Shown: piece by piece, positions 1 through 11,519 of the stretch
How the letters are laid out: the number at the start of each line of letters is the position of its first letter
Position numbering within the stretch: the stretch's first letter is position 1
Assembly: GCA_033239005.1 (NCBI GenBank)
Contig: BSQZ01000107.1
Span: 1,262,501 to 1,326,500 of the forward strand
DNA from: Lamellibrachia satsuma
Lineage: Eukaryota; Annelida; Polychaeta; Sabellida; Siboglinidae
DNA length: 64,000 nucleotides
Direction: 5' to 3'
Translations under genes and position numbers: made by a program
Notes under the pieces: model-generated
The model's input: the letters and a program-made list of their open reading frames with translations, nothing else
Databases searched by the model: none
Told to the model about the DNA's origin: nothing

Positions 1-318
1 TAATGAACTAGATAGCTGATATATGTCAACACATAGAATGTACCTAGAAGATAATGAACTAGACAGCTGATATATGTCAACACATAGAATGTACCTAGAA
101 GATAATGAACTAGATAGCTGATATATGTCAACACATAGAATGTACCTAGAACATAATGAACTAGATAGCTGATGTATGTCAACACATAGAATGTACCTAG
201 AAGATAATGAACTAGATAGCTGATATATGTCAACACATAGAATGTACCTAGAACATAATGAACTAGATAGCTGATATATGTCAACACATAGAATGTACCT
301 AGATGATAATGAACTAGA
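1..318. repeat. 51-bp tandem repeat array, cut by the window edge
   Basis: About six near-identical units of 51 bp, each starting TAATGAACTAGATAGCTGAT and ending in TACCTAGAAGA or TACCTAGAACA. The array is already in progress at base 1, so it extends left of the window. Units differ at only a few positions, which suggests recent amplification. It has no counterpart in front of block B and so lies at or outside the left edge of the duplicated block. Confidence 0.93.
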
Positions 319-1332
319 TAATGAACGAGAGCGATGATGGAAACGGCGAGAGCGAGATATGGGGGATGGCGGATGAGGGGGAAGGGGTGCGTGGAGACGG
401 CGAGAGCGAGATATGGGGGACGGCGGATGAGGGGGAAGGGGTGCGTGGAGACGGGTGGTGGAGACGGCGAGAGCGAGATATGGGGGACGGCGGATGAGGG
501 GGGAAGGGGTGCGTGGAGACGGGTGGTGGAGACGGCGAGAGCGAGATATGGGGGACGGCGGATGAGGGGGGAAGGGGTGCGTGGAGACGGGTGGTGGAGA
601 CGGCGAGAGCGAGATATGGGGGATGGCGGATGAGGGGGAAGGGGTGCGTGGAGACGGCGAGAGCGAGATATGGGGGACGGCGGATGAGGGGGGAAGGGGT
701 GCGTGGAGACGGGTGGTGGAGACGGCGAGAGCGAGATATGGGGGACGGCGGATGAGGGGGAAGGGGTGCGTGGAGACGGCGAGAGCGAGATATGGGGGAT
801 GGCGGATGAGGGGGAAGGGGTGCGTGGAGACGGGTGGTGGAGACGGCGAGAGCGAGATATGGGGACGGCGGATGAGGGGGAAGGGGTGCGTGGAGACGGC
901 GAGAGCGAGATATGGGGGATGGCGGATGAGGGGGAAGGGGTGCGTGAAGACGGGTGGTGGAGACGGCGAGAGCGAGATATGGGGGACGGCGGATGAGATG
1001 GAAGGGGTGCGTGGAGACGGCGAGAGCGAGATATGGGGGATGGCGGATGAGGGGGAAGGGGTGCGTGAAGACGGGTGGTGGAGACGGCGAGAGCGAGATA
1101 TGGGGGACGGCGGATGAGGGGGGAAGGGGTGCGTGGAGACGGCGAGAGCGAGATATGGGGGATGGCGGGTGAGGGGGGAAGGGGTGCGTGGAGACGGCGA
1201 GAGCGAGATATTGGGGATGGCGGATGAGGGGGAAGGGGTGCGTGAAGACGGGTGGTGGAGACGGCGAGAGCGAGATATGGGGGATGGCGGGTGAGGGGGG
1301 AAGGGGTGCCTGGAGACGGGTGGCGGAGACGG
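319..1332. repeat. GC-rich compound minisatellite (about 54 and 67 bp units), block A
   Basis: Tandem units built from a core containing GAGACGGCGAGAGCGAGATA and GATGAGGGGGAAGGGGTGCG. Some units carry an extra 13-bp piece (GAGACGGGTGGTG), so 54-bp and 67-bp forms alternate irregularly. The plus strand is strongly purine and G rich, and open frames of up to 365 codons run through it on both strands only because unit lengths and composition avoid stops. A related array of about 66-bp units sits at the same place in block B (25490-26229). Confidence 0.92.
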
Positions 1333-2352
1333 CAGTGAAATGGGACCAATGACGGAAGGTGGAGGGCAAAAAAAATCGACGATCAGTATCGATCACAGCC
1401 CCACCCACCAAGCCTGGTCCGCGATGTCTTATTCAAAGTAGACATGTCATCCACATGTTTCGCGCCGAGATACGCATACGTACGTAAATACAGGTATAAT
1501 GGCCTTCATTAGTTATAATTATACGATACTGATAAGTCTTTTAGGCGTTTTATCAAAGAAGACATGTTTCAGTTTTACATGCGATGTAATCTTGATATCT
1601 AAGAACAGTTATAACTTAACAGGACAGGGAAAGCACCAGTAATGTTACTGTAGTTTATTAGTTTGAGAACGAGATGACACCCACGCTGGTGGAAAATTAC
1701 TGATGCATGGGATGATAGAATGCCAACAAATACGATAAAGGGATGCATGGCAGATGTACCAACTTCAGTCCCACTTCCTTTTGGGGCCAAACGCCCACTT
1801 CCCACCAATTTTGAAAGTTCACCTCCCTCCCACCAATCCCACCTATTTTTGAGGTCAATAAACCTTGCCCATCCCCACATTTTTTACGACCAACCTCCCA
1901 CTTCCTGCCACACCCCCTCACACTAGGCGCTTCCTGCCACACCCCCTCACACTAGGCGCTTCCTGCCACACCCCCTAACACTAGGCGCTTCATGCCCGAG
2001 TTCACTGTACAAACTAACAGCTAAAACTGCTTTACGGCTACGTATTAGATCAATTCAACTTGTAGGCTAAACATTAAGTATTGAGATGCATTCGGAGCAT
2101 GGAATGTATGGCTGAAACTGTCTAGTATGTCCACCGTGTGTGTTATACTAACTGCACGGAAACCCGCCCAACCAACAGCAATTACTAAAATACTGTCTTC
2201 AACTTCTCGATGTTAAACAAAATATGTTTCGTTCCATTTGTCTCTACCAACTCAGCAATACGTGTCTTGACTATACAGGTGATTTGTCATGAAGACCAAA
2301 TCAACAACTTGTAATGACAACCGAGGCAAAGCGTTTCACAAGTTCATCAACT
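1333..2352. other. Duplicated non-coding sequence, block A
   Basis: No gene is recognisable. The stretch is closely matched by block B from about 26230 on, beginning with the same words after the minisatellite (GGCAGTGAAATGGGACCA). The match continues through 26925 and resumes at 27434 after a B-specific insertion. A short 29-bp repeat lies inside it. Confidence 0.8.
1908..1991. repeat. 29-bp short tandem repeat (about 3 units)
   Basis: Three consecutive units with the words CACCCCCTCACACTAGG and CGCTTCCTGC. Block B carries a matching set at about 26786-26870, so the short array predates the duplication. Confidence 0.85.
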
Positions 2353-2650
2353 GACACTGTGGCTCAGTTGGTTTGGTGCTCACATTGTGATTAAGATCAT
2401 TGCTCAAGAGGTGCTGGGATCAAACCTCTGACTGACGGCCATCTCAGTCGTGTTTAAATAAATCAGTACAACTTGCCGACGTTTAGCTGTCTAATTGTGA
2501 TTAGTACCAGGTATTCGGACATAGGAAGTTGGAAATGTGTCTTTCCGAAGAGACAAATTGAAGTAAACTATTCCACACAGGAGGTTAATATATTACCTGT
2601 CGTTGACTCATATAAACATGCTACTATAAAAACAATCCTGCGTTTGCCCT
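2353..2650 (+). mobile_element. tRNA-derived SINE, block A copy
   Basis: The 5' part looks like a tRNA: an A-box-like GTGGCTCAGTTGG at about 2359-2371 and a B-box-like GGGATCAAACC at 2415-2425. The body ends with CTGTCGTTGACTCA near 2600. That 3' word resembles the matching positions of two other SINEs here (CTGTCGTGGACTCAG near 25150, CCTGCGATGGACTAG near 47030), pointing to related 3' domains behind different tRNA heads. The block B copy is interrupted by a 0.7-kb insertion. Internal A and B boxes imply RNA polymerase III transcription and mobilisation by a LINE partner, as is known for tRNA SINEs. Confidence 0.72.
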
Positions 2651-2796
2651 GAACATAGGTATGTTTGGTGTATATAACCACACAAGACAACAGTATGATA
2701 AAGCCTTTATCTGCGGCTCACGTCCTAGTGAGTGAGTAGATGCCATATCAAAATAGTGGCGCCACATTGTGGCAGTCAAATTAGTAGCCGCTAGGG

Positions 2797-3183
2797 GGCA
2801 CCCTAAAAGGCGACCAAGGCGGACAAGAATTAACAAGGATGCGTAATAGTGCCGTGCTCCCGTTTTAAATGCGCTGTAATTATTGTCGCTTTTATTGCTG
2901 TTGCTTTTCGTGCGTGCGTGTGTACATTGCAATTTCTGTTATCAACAATTTAACAAATATAAAATAAAGGTTAAATAACAACTCGATATTTGTCGAATGT
3001 TTTTAATTGTGCAGCGCTATCGCTCAATCGCGCATGTTCATAACACTAGCGGAGAAGGTGTGCTCCTTCTCATCGATTCGTCTTATTAATTATTATCATG
3101 ATGTAATGTGCATACGTGTGTGTGTCCTTAAATTTGAATTGTATTGGTTAAGACTAAAGACTAATTTCTTTCGAACCGCATTT

Positions 3184-3231
<48 letters not shown>

Positions 3232-4040
3232 TAAAATCTTGCAGACAGACGAACACTGTGTAGTTGCTCTACGCATTGAAATAAAACAATGAAAGTTTTC
3301 TCTAATGTTATTCACGTTAAGTAGCAATAACCCCATTTTATTATTAATGTAATTATCAGTTCAATACTTGCACCTGATATTTGTGTGTACGTATGCGTGC
3401 GTGCGTGTGTGTTAAACCTGTTATCAACAATGGAACAATAGCAAGCAAGTTGTAGGCCCTTAATTTTGTGGCTTCGCCTTGTGGCTTAGGTCGAAAAATA
3501 GAAATGATAAAAAATAAAGATATCATTGACATTATTTTATTTTATAATGTACATAATTTAATATTTAGTCATTATACATTGTAATAACTGTTTTCATGTT
3601 TACCTTTTCCAGTATTTCTTTTATGTTAAAAATACATTGATTTATTGATTTTTGTAATAAATATTTTCAAACCTAAATGTACTCGTATAATTTGAACAAA
3701 CGCATATTTTGTATTTATTGTAGGGCAAACTTTTTTAATGTTATGATTACAAATGAAATCAATTATTACATTATTATGTTATACAAGACACGAAAGTGAT
3801 GTAATCTGACAGCAGTGTTCAGAAGTCGACATGTAACCAGGTTTCTAATGTTGCGTTGATTCAATAGAAGAATTCAAATAAATGAACTGCACGACAAACC
3901 AATCGAACTCAAACCAAATACTAAGATCAAGCACCATTAAAAGACTAGCAAAGCCTCCAAATTCCTTCGACAATTGTCTAGTTGTTATTTAGCCTTTATT
4001 TGATATTTGTTAAATAATAGATAAAAGACATCACAATGTA

Positions 4041-4080
<40 letters not shown>

Positions 4081-4214
4081 CGTTGTGCCACGCACGCGCG
4101 TACGCACGCACGAAAAGTAACAACAACTACTGCACATGTAAAGCGGGAGCACGCCACTATTACGTATCCTTGTTAATTCTTGCCCGCTTTTTCCGCCTTT
4201 AGGGTGCCCCCCCC
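2797..4214. mobile_element. Non-autonomous DNA transposon with 200-250 bp terminal inverted repeats
   Basis: The left end (2797-2999) reads as the reverse complement of the right end (3965-4214) with scattered mismatches. Both begin GGGCACCCTAAA when read inward, and both carry the words CAAGAATTAACAAGGAT and TAAATAACAACT further in. The element is flanked by CCGCTAGGG on both sides (2788-2796 and 4215-4223), while block B has one copy of that word and no element (about 28853-28862). Runs of G at the ends leave the duplication at 8 or 9 bp, compatible with Mutator-like or hAT-like transposition. The inner 1 kb is AT rich with a (TA)n tract at about 3196-3230 and no transposase frame, so it would depend on enzyme from elsewhere. 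Confidence 0.85.
4037..4082. repeat. (CGCA)n microsatellite inside the right TIR
   Basis: About eleven CGCA units, followed after a short break by more of the same. The equivalent position in the left TIR (about 2908-2922) has only two to three units (GTGCGTGCGTGTG on the other strand), so this arm has expanded since the element formed. Confidence 0.9.
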
Positions 4215-4223
4215 CCGCTAGGG

Positions 4224-5515
4224 TCGCTGTGTACAGAGGCATTCCTAAAATATGGGTCTTACTCAATACTCTAAGTCTTGGCCTCGTACCACAGTCACAA
4301 TGCATACGCCATTGCATAAAGATAAAGAGTCCCTAGAAAAAATTAATTGTGCAGTTTGGGTGTGAATGAGTGAGTGGAAGTGATAGTTTTGTGCACGGTA
4401 GCATCCGAGCTTTGAAATGATGCCTTTTGTCAGTTGGTGTACTGGTTGCATAAGGACACAGTGGATATTAGGCAGGATGTACTCATATTTTGGAAACGGT
4501 GAACTTTCATGGCAGAAATGCAGGGGGGTCAGGCGTTGAAGCAATTTGAGGGAAAAGAATGTATGTCATTTTCATGAATTTCTCACAGCAGGTGTTTTAA
4601 TGAGTGTGTTATGTGTTGTGAAAGTTTAAAGAAAATTGTAAGACAAATTTTCCATTGAGTCACACAAACGTTACAATGGTCGACTAAAATTGACTGTGGT
4701 CAGAGGCCTCTTACCCTTGCCAGAAATTCGTGCGCTTAGGGTTAACAGTATGTAACTTGGCAGACTTATACACTGACCGATATTATGAATAGCAGAATAT
4801 GAAATCTTGTCAGTAGTGTTCCTGGTGACATTGAGCAACCTTGACAGGTTATTTGTTCTTCTAATGTGTTTTAAAACCAGAAACGGTTCTGATTTTGAAA
4901 GATGCGTGTGTGTATTGGTGGTGTTAGAAACATGTTTAAACTCATTGCTATACAGTAGGTGCGTCAACCATTGAAGAAAACCCACAATGATTGCCACGTT
5001 CATAGATATCTACCAATTATTCCTGCCATAATGTACTTTGCAATCCACACGTCCCTATACCCTATGTTAAATGTTCACTTGGTAACTCATGCATGAACCA
5101 CTTGGCTATTTCTGTACAATTTTCATTGTGTACAGTGAACTTGCATTCAACGTATTAATGACATCTGATAACAAGTCACGGCCGCGTGTGTAATTATGAC
5201 GATTGTAGTCAGGGGCAACTACTACCACCACAGCATAAACACAACGACAACAGTTAATCACTCGGTTAAGCAGGAGAATCATTTCACGACTGAGAGGCTT
5301 TTCATAATTTAAAACGATACCGCATGGCCAGTAGAACATTTAGTTATTTCCCAAAATGATTTATATCACTATTTAATGTTTAATTGATCCCGTTTACAAA
5401 GAATTTCCATCAGTTAATTTGGCTGGATGCTCAAAATCAGTTTGGATCATGTTGATACAACCCCTCTACTGAAGAGCCTACAACGCTTTTGTTGTCAACA
5501 TAAGCAGCACCGGAT
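4224..5515. other. Duplicated non-coding sequence, block A
   Basis: No gene is recognisable. It matches block B at 28863-30068 and again at 33689-33930, B being split by a LINE. The uninterrupted word GTGTGTAATTATGACG near 5187-5202 is the empty target of that LINE. From about 5205 the sequence is also a diverged copy of 8735-9050 in the same block (GACAACAGTT, ACGATACCGC, GTAGAACATTTA). Confidence 0.8.
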
Positions 5516-7802
5516 CTAGGGTGGTCTTAGGGTCTTGGGCCATGGAGGGGTCTTAGGAGGTCTTGGGTCATGGAGGGTGGTCTTAGGGGTCTTGGGTCAT
5601 GGAGGGTGGTCTTAGGGGTCTTGGGTCATGGAGGGTGGTCTTAGGGTCTTGGGCCATGGAGGGTGGTCTTAGGGGTCTTGGGTCATGGAGGGTGGTCTTA
5701 GGGGTCTTGGGCCATGGAGGGTGGTCTTAGGGGTCTTGGGTCATGGAGGGTGGTCTTAGGGGTCTTGGGTCTTGGAGGGTGGTCTTAGGGGTCTTGGGTC
5801 ATCGAGGGTGGTCTTAGGGATCTTGGGTCATGGAGGGTGGTCTTAGGTCATGGAGGGTGGTCTTAGGGGTCTTGGGCCATGGAGGGTGGTCTTAGGGGTC
5901 ATGGGTCATGGAGGGTGGTCTTAGGGGTCTTGGGCCATGGAGGGTGGTCTTAGGGGTATTGGGCCATGGAGGCTGGTCTTAGGGGTCTTGGGTCACGGAG
6001 GCTGGTCTTAGGGGTCATGAGTCACGGAGGGTGGTATTAGGGGTCTTGGGTCATGGAGGGTGGTCTTAGGGGTCTTGGGTCATGGAGGCTGGTCTTAGGG
6101 GTCATGAGTCATGGAGGGTGGTCTTAGGGGTCTTGGGTCATGGAGGGTGGTCTTAGGGGTCTTGGGCCATGGAGGGTGGTCTTAGGGGTCTTGGGTCATG
6201 GAGGGTGGTCTTAGGGGTCTTGGGCCATGGAGGGTGGTCTTAGGGGTCTTGGGCCATGGAGGGTGGTTTTAGGGGTCTTGGGTCATGGAGGGTGGTCTTA
6301 GGGGTCTTGGGTCATGGAGGGTGGTCTTAGGGGTCTTGGGTCATGGAGGGTGGTCTTAGGGGTCTTGGGTCATGGAGGGTGGTCTTAGGGGTCTTGGGCA
6401 AGGGTGGACTTAGGGGTCTTGGGTCATAAAGGGTGGTCTTAGGGGTCTTGGGTCATGAAGGGTGGTCTTACGGGTCTTGGATCATGAAGGGTGGTCTTAG
6501 GGGTCTTGGGTCATGGAGGGTGGTCTTATGGGTCTTGGGTCATGGAGGGTGGTCTTAGGGATCTTGGGTCATGGAGGGTGGTCTTAGGGGTCTTGGGTCA
6601 TGGAGGGTGGTCTTAGAGGTCTTGGGTCATGGAGGGTGGTCTTAGGGGTCTTGGGTCATGGAGGGTGGTCTTATGGGTCTTGGGTCATGGAGGGTGGTCT
6701 TAGGGTCTTGGGTCATGGAGGGTGGTCTTAGGGGTCTTGGGTCATGGAGGGTGGTCTTAGGGGTATTGGGTCATGGAGGGTGGTCTTAGGGGTATTGGGT
6801 CATGGAGGGTGGTCTTAAGGGTCTTGGGTCATGGAGGGTGGTCTTAGGGGCCTTGGGTCATGGAGGGTGGTCTTAGGGGTCTTGGGTCATGGAGGGTGGT
6901 CTTAGGGGTCTTGGGCCATGGAGGGTGGTCTTAGGGGTCTTGGGTCATAGAGGGTGGTCTTAGGGGTCTTGGGTCATTGAGGGTGGTTTAGGGGCCTTGG
7001 GTCATGGAGGGTGGTCTTAGGGTCTTGGGTCATGGAGGGTAGTCTTAGGGGCCTTTGGTCATGGAGGGTGGTCTTAGGGGTATTGGGCCATGGAGGGTGG
7101 TCTTATGGGTCTTGGGCCATGGAGGGTGGTCTTAGGGGCCTTTGGTCATTGAGGGTGGTCTTAGGGGTCTTGGGTCATGGAGGGTGGTCTTATGGGTCTT
7201 GGGCCATGGAGGGTGGTCTTAGGGGTCTTGTGTCATGGAAGGTGGTCTGAGGGGTCTTGGGCCATGGAGGGTGGTCTTAGGGGTCTTGGGCCATGGAGGG
7301 TGGTCATAGGGGTCTTGGGTCATGGAAGGTGGTCTTAGGGGTCTTGGGCCATGGAGGGTGGTCTTAGGGATATTGGGTCATGGAGGGTGGTCTTAGGGGC
7401 CTTGTGTCATGGAGGGTGGTCTTAGGGGTCTTGGGTCATGGAGGGTGGTCTTAGGGGTCTTGGGCCATGGAGGGTGGTCTTAGGGGTCTTGGGTCATGGA
7501 GGGTGGTCTTAGGGGTCTTGGGTCATTGAGGGTGGTCTTAGGGGCCTTGGGTCATGGAAGGTGGTCTTAGGGGTCTTGGGCCATGGAGGGTGGTCTTAGG
7601 GGTCTTGGGTCATGGAGGGTGGTCTTAGGGGCCTTTGGTCATGGAGGGTGGTCTTAGGGGCCTTTGGTCATGGAGGGTGGTCTTAGGGGTATTGGGCCAT
7701 GGAGGGTGGTCTTATGGGTCTTGGGCCATGGAGGGTGGTCTTAGGGGCCTTTGGTCATTGAGGGTGGTCTTAGGGGTCTTGGGCCATGGAGTGTGGTCTT
7801 AG
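5516..7802. repeat. 29-bp G-rich minisatellite, about 78 units, block A only
   Basis: The unit combines GGTCTTAGGGGTCTTGGG with TCATGGAGGGT. Variants (TCATGG or CCATGG, TTAGGG or TTATGGG, GGCCTTTGG) are spread through the array in runs, as expected from unequal exchange or replication slippage. G runs of three to four bases recur every 4-8 bases. Block B lacks the array and the DNA around it: its sequence jumps from the equivalent of about 5435 to about 8740. Open frames inside the array are periodicity artefacts. Confidence 0.93.
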
Positions 7803-8118
7803 ACACTGTGTCCGTGGTAACTATAATGGCAAAGGGCAACGGAACTAGTGTCAATGCAAAGACTGAATAATTAGCAGCCGATTAATTTTAACCCTGTAAG
7901 TAGAATAACACACGTGTCGTCCCGCCCCCCCCCCCCGGTTCTTAAGTAGAACGACATATGACTACGAATGACTGAGAGCCCCCCACCCCGGCCGCCAACA
8001 AGCCTAGATCCGCCCCTGACAAATGTATTGGTTTGCAAATGAGCCGAATCAAACACTTGCAACGCGAAGGAAGTTTGTGTAGTTCTTATTAACAACAATA
8101 CGAAATGCACCACGGAAA
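7803..8118. other. Unassigned spacer between minisatellites
   Basis: Contains a run of C at about 7925-7936 and nothing recognisable as a gene. It lies within the 3.3 kb that is present in block A and absent from block B. Confidence 0.5.
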
Positions 8119-8124
8119 ATAGAT

Positions 8125-8247
8125 ACGGTGTGTATCATAAACAGAATGATATGGTATGTATCATAAACAAATTGATACGGTATGTATCATCAACAAATTG
8201 ATACGGTATGTATCATCAACAAATTGATACGGTATGTATCATAAACA
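8125..8247. repeat. 26-bp tandem repeat (about 4-5 units)
   Basis: Units contain GGTATGTATCATCAAC and AAATTGATAC. Each holds the near-palindrome GATACGGTATGTATC. It occurs only in block A. Confidence 0.88.
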
Positions 8248-8289
8248 GGCACTACCACCCACATCCCCATTGAAAGCTTTAGTCAGACC

Positions 8290-8672
8290 ACTGTAATGTG
8301 CCATGCCACTGTAATGTACCTTGCCACTGTAATGTACCATGCCACTGTAATGTACCATGCCACTGTAATGTACCATGCCACAATAATGAATCATGCCACT
8401 GTGATGTATCATGCGACTGTAATGTATCATGCCACTGTAATGTGCCATGCCACTATAATGAACTATGCCACTGTAATATATCATGCCACCATAATGTAAC
8501 ATGCGACTGTAATATACCATGCCACTATAATGAACCATGCCACTGTAATATATCATGCCAACATAATGTACTATGCCACTGTGATATACCATGCCACTAT
8601 AATGAACCATGCCACTGTAGCATATCATGCCACCATAGTGAACAATGCCACCGTAATGTACTTTGCCATGGA
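8290..8672. repeat. 18-bp tandem repeat, about 21 units
   Basis: The unit is close to ATGCCACTGTAATGTACC with point variants (CACAATAATGAA, CACTATAATGAA). Since 18 is a multiple of three, all frames stay open on both strands and give periodic Cys/His-rich or Tyr/His-rich hexapeptides. I see no start context or flanking exon signal, so I treat it as a minisatellite rather than a protein. Confidence 0.9.
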
Positions 8673-8699
8673 AATGATCGGTGTTAGACAATCATTATC

Positions 8700-9696
8700 A
8701 AAGCCGTATGTCATTATGCCGACTGTAGTATAATTGTAGTCAGGGACAATTACTACCACCGCTGCATAAACACTGCGACAACAGTTGACGACTTGCAGGT
8801 ACATTATAAAATGTTAGATAGTTGACATTGTTGACAGTTTTGTCCCTCAAAAATGTTCGTTGTTCACTGTGACAACAGTTGACGACTTGGTTAAGGCGAA
8901 GAACCAGCTCAGGGCAGGCGGCGGAGAGGGGCAGCTTTTAGTAATTTACTAACGATACCGCCTGACCGGTAGAACATTTAATTATTTCCCCTTATGATTT
9001 ATGTCACTATTTAGTATTTCATGCATACCGTTTTTAGAGAGATAACTTAATGCTTTGTCTGTAGAGATATTTATAGACAGTGCTTGCATTGTGTTGATAT
9101 GATCCCTCTACAAAAGAGCTCAATACATTGTTGCTCAATCTGCTGGCTGTCTTGTTGTCACGAGTGCGTTGTTTGGCAACTATTGCTAGGTTCCCATTCA
9201 TAATGTGTTTTGTGGCAACATGCTATGATCAGATTACCATTCAGAGTGGGTCCTCTGGTAACTAGAAGGAAGTTTGTGTAGTTCTGCAGCAACTAGAAGA
9301 AATACAACGTGGAAGACTGAGACGGTATGTAGACATTACTTCCATTCCACACTACTATTACGCTCCTTCATGATCATAGCTTTTTTCATCGATTTATGCT
9401 GAACCTTTCAGCAGCCACACTAGCAGGCACTACAATCCACACTCCCTTGAGTGTTTCAGCCAGACCACTGCTGTATGTCACGTCACGGCAGTGGTTGGTG
9501 GTAGACTTTGGTTGTGTCTTAGCCAAACACAGAGGCTCATCAAAGAACTTGTGTTGGTCGAGAAGTGAATGAATGACAGTTTGGTATGTTTTCAGTGTTT
9601 TAGGGAATTCATTTGTTTAGGATGTCGAGTAAGAAGACATGGACAATCATTATCAAATGTTAAGACAAGCAATATCTTTATTTCTGTACATGATTA
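8700..9696. other. Duplicated non-coding sequence, block A, with a single 26-bp unit
   Basis: Matches block B at 33932-35690 and, from about 9100 on, block C at 45597-46185. At about 8908-8936 there is one unit (AGGGCAGGCGGCGGAGAGG) that has become an array of about 32 units in block B. No gene is recognisable. Confidence 0.75.
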
Positions 9697-10090
9697 TTGT
9701 ACAGCTTAAGTATGTTTTACTCTCTATTCCCTTTCTTACATCCCACCTTCCCATTCGCTCATTACCGCTTCTCTCCCTCTCTGTCTAATTCCCTCTTGCT
9801 TCACTCTCCCACCTTACGTTCTTCACCCTGCACATTCTTGTCTTCAACCTCAACTTCAACCTCCAGCCATGACTTCTCCCATTCTCTACTCGCTCTTTTA
9901 TTTCTTTACAACCCTTCTTATGTTTTATCTTCACCTTCAAATATGTTTCTTCCCTACGTTTTCCTTCTTGCCTTCACCCCCGCTCTCTTCCTCGTCACCC
10001 CATCGCTTCCTTTCCCTTCCTACCCCTGTTTATGTCCCCATGACCTCACCCCTCCCCGCTGTTCTCCAATTTCACTCATTCCGAAGCCCG
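9697..10090 (+). other. Pyrimidine-rich tract shared by blocks A, B and C
   Basis: A C/T-rich strand with CCCTTTCTTACATCCCA near its start and CCCCATGACCTCA near its end. It recurs at about 35700-36070 and 46195-46560. Open frames of 60-186 codons cross it, but the three copies differ by indels that change frame and by stops, and the peptides are low-complexity Ser/Pro/Leu. I see no sign of protein-level conservation. Confidence 0.7.
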
Positions 10091-10658
10091 CACACAATTC
10101 GTTATCGTTCTGTCTTGCTGTCGGTTTGGTCCATGGGCTCTGCCAACAGTATAGACTTTTCGACTTTGATGACAGCAACGTTTATGCCGAGTTTAGGCGA
10201 GTGTTTTTCTTATTTAGCATTCGCGTGGTGGACGCAGCGTTCTCCGAGTACAACTAGGTAGTTGAAAGCGTTTTGGTGTTGGCTTATTTAAACATTCGGG
10301 TGGTGTCGGTATACAAATGTGAACTCAACAATTGCCGAGAATTAATTTCGATCTCATACCTCATCACTTCGTCAAGATATCCAGTGCTAAGATGGTCTTT
10401 GGTCACATGGTGTTTCGGTGTGAAGTTCGTTGGCATTGTTTAAATTAACACAAATACACGGCACTGTTAACTCGGAAACATAAACAGGTGGCATTTTAAG
10501 TGAATACTTCCAAGTTGATAGTTAAACCACATTGCATTTCTTTATGCCGTTTTGGGTCAGGTGACGTCTTGGCTGCCTTGTCTGAGTCGGTGCGTCACCG
10601 TTGTCCACTGGACAGCCACGAACACTTCGGCTACATCGGCTGCCCGCGACATGTTTAT
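10091..10658. other. Duplicated non-coding sequence, block A
   Basis: No gene seen. Shared with B (about 36075-36745) and C (about 46565-47554). B and C carry about 95 bp after CCCGAGATT that A lacks at about 10090. Confidence 0.6.
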
Positions 10659-11211
10659 GTAGGGTAGGGTGGGGCAAGGAGCCGCCTTAAAGGGAAATAG
10701 TATGTGGGAAAGAATGAAAAATCTTGTTCATTATCTTAGATACATTCCATGTGTTGAAATTTGTTGAAGTACCTAGCCTCTAAAAAAAGTAACCATTTCA
10801 CCGGAGGTTCCTATAGTGGGGTAAGAAGCCCACCCATGGGGCAAGAAGACCCCATCTGGCCGTTTGTAATATTACATTTCTTTATTCGAATATTGTTTCA
10901 TACATCGCCTTCAGCCGATACATTTGTACCACTACTATAATCGTATTAGCATATTGCATGCATTTAGTTCTTTTGTCTCAGTTTCCCGAGGCCATTGTTT
11001 ATAGTCCCACTTTGGTAAGGACGATTTTTATAATTATGAAGCTCAATTTTTTATGTGAATAGCTTACTGCAAACATATATTGTAATCAGATGGACATGAT
11101 GATATGCAGTTCCATCTGGCTATCACAAAATTCTTATTTTCGAGCCTTGTGGCTAGATGGAGGGGACAGCAATTTCACGCATAGGGGCATTTTGCCCCAC
11201 CTTACCCTACA
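10659..11211. mobile_element. MITE-like element with TAGGGTAGGGTGGGGCAA ends, block A
   Basis: The left end starts TAGGGTAGGGTGGGGCAA at 10659. The right end, read inward from 11211, gives GTAGGGTAAGGTGGGGCAA. The inside holds further words of the same type (GTGGGGTAAGAAG, GGGGCAAGAAGACCCC). No transposase is present. Copies sit at 36746-37299 (B) and 47555 onward (C, split by a Kolobok-like element and lacking its right end). No clear target-site duplication was found, so the superfamily is open. Confidence 0.62.
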
Positions 11212-11519
11212 CGACAATCAGAAGTTATATATAATACAAACCACGTTTTTCTGGCAATATGCATATTCTGTGGTCCATTGCCCAGAAAAAATTCTACCTC
11301 AGAGTCTGACATGGGAAACCAGAGTTTTTTTTTATTATTTAGCATATTTAGAAGTTATTGGAGACCAGTAGGAAAGGTGTGTCGATGGGGTTGTCTGGCC
11401 CCTTGTGGCTGCCTGTTTGTGACGTCTGGGAGCATGCATACCTGTGTACAATTGTTTTCACTTCTCTAAATACGATCCCCCGCTTGAGAATTCTAGCTAC
11501 ACATCTGCACTGTTCACAT

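Noticed and set aside
314..1411. 365-codon open frame on the minus strand and several plus-strand frames
   Set aside because: They consist of the GC-rich minisatellite read in different frames; periodic Pro/His/Ser or Gly/Arg peptides without any conserved domain or start context.
8125..8672. CRISPR-like array of short repeats
   Set aside because: Units are contiguous without unique spacers and the context is a eukaryotic genome.
8239..8733. Cys/His-rich and Tyr/His-rich frames that could suggest a repeat protein
   Set aside because: An 18-bp minisatellite is open in most frames on both strands; no exon signals, and it is absent from the paralogous block.
9697..10261. 186- and 130-codon frames in the pyrimidine-rich tract
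   Set aside because: The copies in blocks B and C carry frameshifts and stops relative to A, so the protein reading is not preserved.
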